64,000 nucleotides of DNA from Syngnathus acus (lineage: Eukaryota > Chordata > Actinopteri > Syngnathiformes > Syngnathidae), in contig NC_051098.1 of assembly GCF_901709675.1 (NCBI RefSeq), positions 8,371,000 to 8,434,999 of the forward strand, written 5' to 3'. Position 1 is the first letter of the stretch. Every line of letters starts with the position of its first letter. Below, piece by piece: positions 60,060 through 64,000 of the stretch. Under the pieces are notes generated by a model that made no database searches, was not told the DNA's origin, and worked only from the letters and a program-made list of their open reading frames with translations. Position numbers and translations under genes: made by a program.

Positions 60060-63000
60060 ATGGGGGACTTTGAGGCGCGAGCGACATCCATTTTGGAGCA
60101 AATGGCGAACAGGGCTGTGATCGAAATGAGCAAAGTGATCTTTGACAGCAAAACGACGCAAGAAATGTCGCTGAGCGAAGACAACACTCCAGTTACATTG
60201 ACAGATAACGTACAATTCATGACTTATTTTATTATCGTACTTGATTTGTTTGATTCCCTCCCGCCCCCTTTTCCTGTGTGATCATAGAAATAGAATAGCT
60301 AGCTCGCTAGTCATTGTAGCATCCGCCAAATCGACGCATTAGAACTCATTTCAAAACTAAACTGAGTTTTAATGTATGAGTTTATGTGTTTAGATATCAC
60401 CCAGCTCCCAGGAAAAGTCTTAATGTACGAGTTTATGTGTTTAGCGATCACCCACCCCCTGGGAAGAACCATATGCGGCCACCGTTTTGAGTTGGGACAA
60501 GCACGGATTAGTCTAGAGATGTTTATAGGTCTACAAGTACGTCGGACACATGTCACACCATCTTCATCAATAACCAGTTGGAGAAAAGTCACTGTACGAT
60601 ATAATGTAAATGTTATACCGTAATTATAATCACCAATGATACTATATAGTATTTAGCATTATATTTTTGTCAAAAGGTTGCTAAAATGCTAATCAAAGTG
60701 ATCTGTCAAAGGTAATTAAAAGCCTTACTTTGATTTAAAAGGCCCTGAACCATCTTATACTGTATTTGAAAATCATATAAAACAAAATGTGAAATGAAGT
60801 TGTAATAAGTGTTTTGTACTTGCCAAAATAAACAAATCAAAATTTTTTTAAAAAAAAGGCCCTAAACCATCTTGTTCTGTATTTGAAAAGGGTCTATATA
60901 AAGTGATAAAACAGTTAGCATTTCCTAGATTTAGATCAACATTCTTAAAATGTCCTTAAATGAATGATACGAACAAAGAAAGGTTGTCAGAAAAGTACAG
61001 TAAGTTGGAGGAAAAGGATGAAAGTGGGAAATTCTCCCAAATGTGATCAAATTAAACTTTTATATTCTTTTAAGTGTATACCTTTTTTGGGCCCACCATG
61101 TATTAAATTTACTTATTGTCTCCTAACAGTTAATCCATCAAGCCAACACCTTCATGACGTCTCTGGCTCAAGAGGCAACCGACAATATCTGCCAACTATT
61201 CCATGAATGTTCATCTCTGCTGCACTTGCAAGTACGTCACACAACCCAACACAGTGACATTCAGGGTACCTGCACAATACAGGTGAATCACAGATTATGA
61301 ATATTTGAATATGATGATGGCCTTTGTGTAGGTAATGCAAGGGGAAGCGCAACTGGAGGACCTGAAGAAAAAACTGGAAGTAGCGGAAACAGCGCTGGAT
61401 ATGGTGCTGAGAAGCGCTCACGCCACTGTAGAGAAAGAGGAAGTACATGTCCAGGAAGCAGATGGACAAGTCGGCACGTCAGAAGGAGACACGCATAGCT
61501 CAGGTGACCCTCAATTCTTGATCATCATCAATATTGTAAACATTTTTGTTAGTAGCATCCATGCTTTTCTTCTAGCAGACTATAACACAGTATAAAAATA
61601 ATGGAATAAAATGGCTGCCAAACAATGAACACTGGCTTGTTAACTGACTTACTGACGTGATTTGCATTTGCAGCTATGTCTGGGGATGTCAAGAACTCTG
61701 CCATCATTTACCTAAGCTACAAGGTACTCCAAACCACCTCGATCATGTTGACTTGTTGACATCTGAGAGCATTTTCAAGTTAACAGCAACCCTTAATCTT
61801 AAGAATTACAGCACCTTTAAAACTTGAACTGGAATTTTGCACAATGGCACATACCACCAGTAAGGACCAACCAACCTTAACACATGACCAGCAGCTGTAA
61901 GCTCTGCTCCATATTTTGGTTACCTTATGAAGCTCTGAGGGAGAGCGGTGAAGATAGTACCATTTAATTTCTGCGACAGATATGTTCCACCAAAAAAAAA
62001 ACAAAATCTGTGATATAACAGGCGTGCAAACATTAAGCTGCAATTCAGCAGGGGGTCAGTGTGCACCAGTGAACACACAGTAATGCACAAAATCAATTCC
62101 CCTTGGACCGTGTGAATCAAAAGTGAACATTATTATTGTTATTTTTTTTCACAGGACAGCATGCAACCAGCGCTGAAGCAGGACAGCTTTATTGACCAGA
62201 AGTCATGTGGGTCCAATCAGCAGGGAGACCCTGATGACGATGAGCCAGACCATCAGGTAAAGGACGCACAACTAGTATCACATCCATCAATTTATTGTAT
62301 TTTAGTTGTCTTTAGCATATTAGTATCTAAGCAGTTAGTATAGACATTGCCATCTGCTGTGCTGCAGGAAATTTTCCAATTTAACTTAATTGGTCTGAAA
62401 AAATATTTATTCAATACAAATAATCTGTCTTTGTTCGCCTATGTATGCTAGCAACAAACATATCGCGACAGGCAGAACAGTTAAATGACCTCGGGATCCG
62501 TGGTCAACAACCTCCAGGCCGCGAACCCCGGTTTCCTTGTACCGGCCCGCACAAATGGGGAAAAAAAGTTTCCAGTTTATTTATTAGGTGAGGATGAAAA
62601 TTGTTTTATTTTGAAATGGGACTGGATTCTCTGTTACTTTTGTCTATAACTTGACATGTAAAGTTGTTCATATGAAATCCACAAGCTAGCAAACTGAGTA
62701 TAATAAATGTGTTTGTAAAATTTATTTGCCATGGATAAAGGCCCAGTGAGGATTCAACACAAAAGCCTCTGCCAAAGAAGAAAAACAAAGATGCATTTCA
62801 CGGACAATACCAGGATGACCCATTTGAAATAGGGATTCACAGCAAGAGATTACCATGCACAAAGCCCCATTTTTGCCGAGCAGCTTTCCAATGAGTCAAT
62901 GGCGCCTTCAAAACTGATTTGTTAACAAATTTAAGTGCCCTGAAAGTATCAAACTTAAAACGACATTGGTAAGGCTAAAAAGGATTCGATCTTGACGGGA

Positions 63001-64000
63001 AAAAAACCCCCAATGGATTCACATTTATTGTTTACACACTAAAAACATTCAAATTAATCAGATTATTCAATTAATCAATTGAATAAACCATAGAGTAATT
63101 GATTGTGACCGTTTTTACGGGGCAGGAGACGGAAGACGTCAGTGACGCCAGCCACAGAAAAGGGACCAAACCTGATGTTCCGGCCAGCAAACGGAGCGGC
63201 AGCAACTTTAGCAACAGAGTCCGCCAGACAGCGCTCAAGAACTTCTCATGTTCACTCTGCGGACGCACTTTTGCCCTCCAGCGCAGCCTCAATGTGCACA
63301 TGCGGCAGCACACGGGTCAGTTCTCACCTTATTGGGTGCTACATGCATGTTACTGAAGTCTTGCGTCCGATCAAGCCGGTCTGAAACAGGTTTTTAAAAG
63401 AAATCTTAAATTACGTTCAAATTGATGTAAAAAGTTTCAAATTTGGCCAAAAGAGGATTTAAAGTGAAAATAAAAAAAGACATGTTGCCTTGAGGAATCC
63501 AAGACAGCACACGTGTGGTTTCATTACATAGACGCATTTTTGTTTTCTTTTGTTTCTTAGTTTGGTTTGATCGGCAAAATGCCAACTATTGGCCCCGATA
63601 ATCGGCCAGGGAAATAATTAGTCCATCACTTTATAGATTCATATTTGCACCTAATCTACAAATGATCTGGCTTATCTGTCTGTTTCAATCATGAAATGTG
63701 CCCCTTGAGCAATAAAGTTTGGTTTGCAAATATAAGGGAGTCAACACATAACATTTGCTTGTTGTTTTCCAGGTGAGCGTGCTCACACGTGTGATGTGTG
63801 TGGTCAGGGCTTCACACTCAAGCAGATCCTGCTCGACCACCTTCGAATGCACAATGAGGAGCGACCCTTTAAGTGCACGCAGTGTGACAAGAGCTTCTAC
63901 CAAGCGCAAGGCCTGAAGATGCATCAGCGCTTGCATGTGGTCCGCCGCGACCGCGTCCATCGCTGCCACTATTGCAAGAAGGCCTTCAAGGTCCTCGGCA
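60060..64000 (+). CDS. Znf-D: C2H2 zinc-finger protein, partial (runs off the right edge)
   Basis: Exons seen: 60060-60209, 61130-61231, 61332-61503, 61674-61723, 62155-62256, 63126-63315 and 63773 to the window end, all in frame. Exon sizes and phases mirror Znf-C: 150/102/172/50/102/190 versus 153/102/172/50/114/193. The N-terminus ([26 protein letters not shown]) and exon 2 (QANTFMTSLAQEATDNICQL) are close to Znf-C, and so are the first fingers ([40 protein letters not shown]). This is a tandem duplicate of Znf-C. Two complete fingers and a third up to its linker are visible, then a fourth (CHYCKKAFKVLG) is cut by the window. The linker sequences in exons 4-5 have diverged most. Confidence 0.9.
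60210..61129 (+). other. Znf-D intron 1
   Basis: About 0.9 kb, half the length of the Znf-C counterpart. It contains a short duplicated phrase, tgagtttatgtgtttag, at about 60377 and 60428. Non-coding. Confidence 0.5.
61724..62154 (+). other. Znf-D intron 4
   Basis: Non-coding. It occupies the same place as the Znf-C intron 4. Confidence 0.5.
62257..63125 (+). other. Znf-D intron 5
   Basis: Non-coding. Positions 62483-62565 hold a short GC-richer phrase (ggccgcgaacccc, accggcccgcac) that looks like an old transposon fragment. Confidence 0.45.

Overview
The window is vertebrate nuclear DNA, almost certainly from a ray-finned (probably percomorph) fish. It has many short coding exons with GT-AG introns, abundant (TG)n and other simple repeats, a tRNA-derived SINE of a type common in teleosts, and a C2H2 zinc-finger cluster with no KRAB or SCAN domain. 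All exon models below were built by hand from splice sites, reading-frame continuity and recalled family sequences. No database search was run.

Layout, left half. Positions 37-1863 (+) hold the last four coding exons of an unidentified gene whose C-terminus looks like an RWD-type fold (KNL1 is one weak possibility). Positions 3838-8620 (-) hold a SUSD6-like single-pass membrane protein: one sushi domain, one transmembrane segment and a tail with PY-type motifs. A SINE with a perfect 11-bp target-site duplication lies in one of its introns. Positions 9300-11370 (-) hold a complete five-exon blvrb gene (flavin/biliverdin-IX-beta reductase, 207 aa). It lies head to head, about 1 kb away, with sptbn4 (12.3-42.2 kb, +), which encodes beta-IV spectrin. 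I followed sptbn4 through 43 coding exons with continuous phase, giving 2619 aa: CH-CH actin-binding domain, 17 spectrin repeats by family expectation, a basic/proline-rich specific region and a PH domain. The blvrb-sptbn4 adjacency matches human 19q13.2.

Middle. After sptbn4 there is a roughly 1.15-kb non-autonomous LTR element (42983-44131). It has TGTGGCAG...CTGCCACA LTR ends, a primer-binding-site-like sequence and a 4-bp target duplication. A 73-bp tandem duplication follows it.

Right half (44.8-64 kb) is a same-strand cluster of four C2H2 zinc-finger genes. Znf-A (788 aa) and Znf-B (578 aa) form one related pair. Znf-C (627 aa) and Znf-D (runs off the right edge) are a tandem duplicate pair with nearly identical exon sizes and phases. 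All four begin with a short helical N-terminal module, encoded on one or two phase-0 exons, that I do not recognise as KRAB, SCAN, BTB or ZAD. It is the best candidate here for an under-described domain.

Other notable signals are a GC-rich stretch in sptbn4 intron 23 where an internal promoter for a short isoform starting near repeat 10 would be expected, two families of degenerate intronic repeats, a tandem array of splice-acceptor-like cassettes in intron 24, and a likely GC-AG intron in Znf-A.
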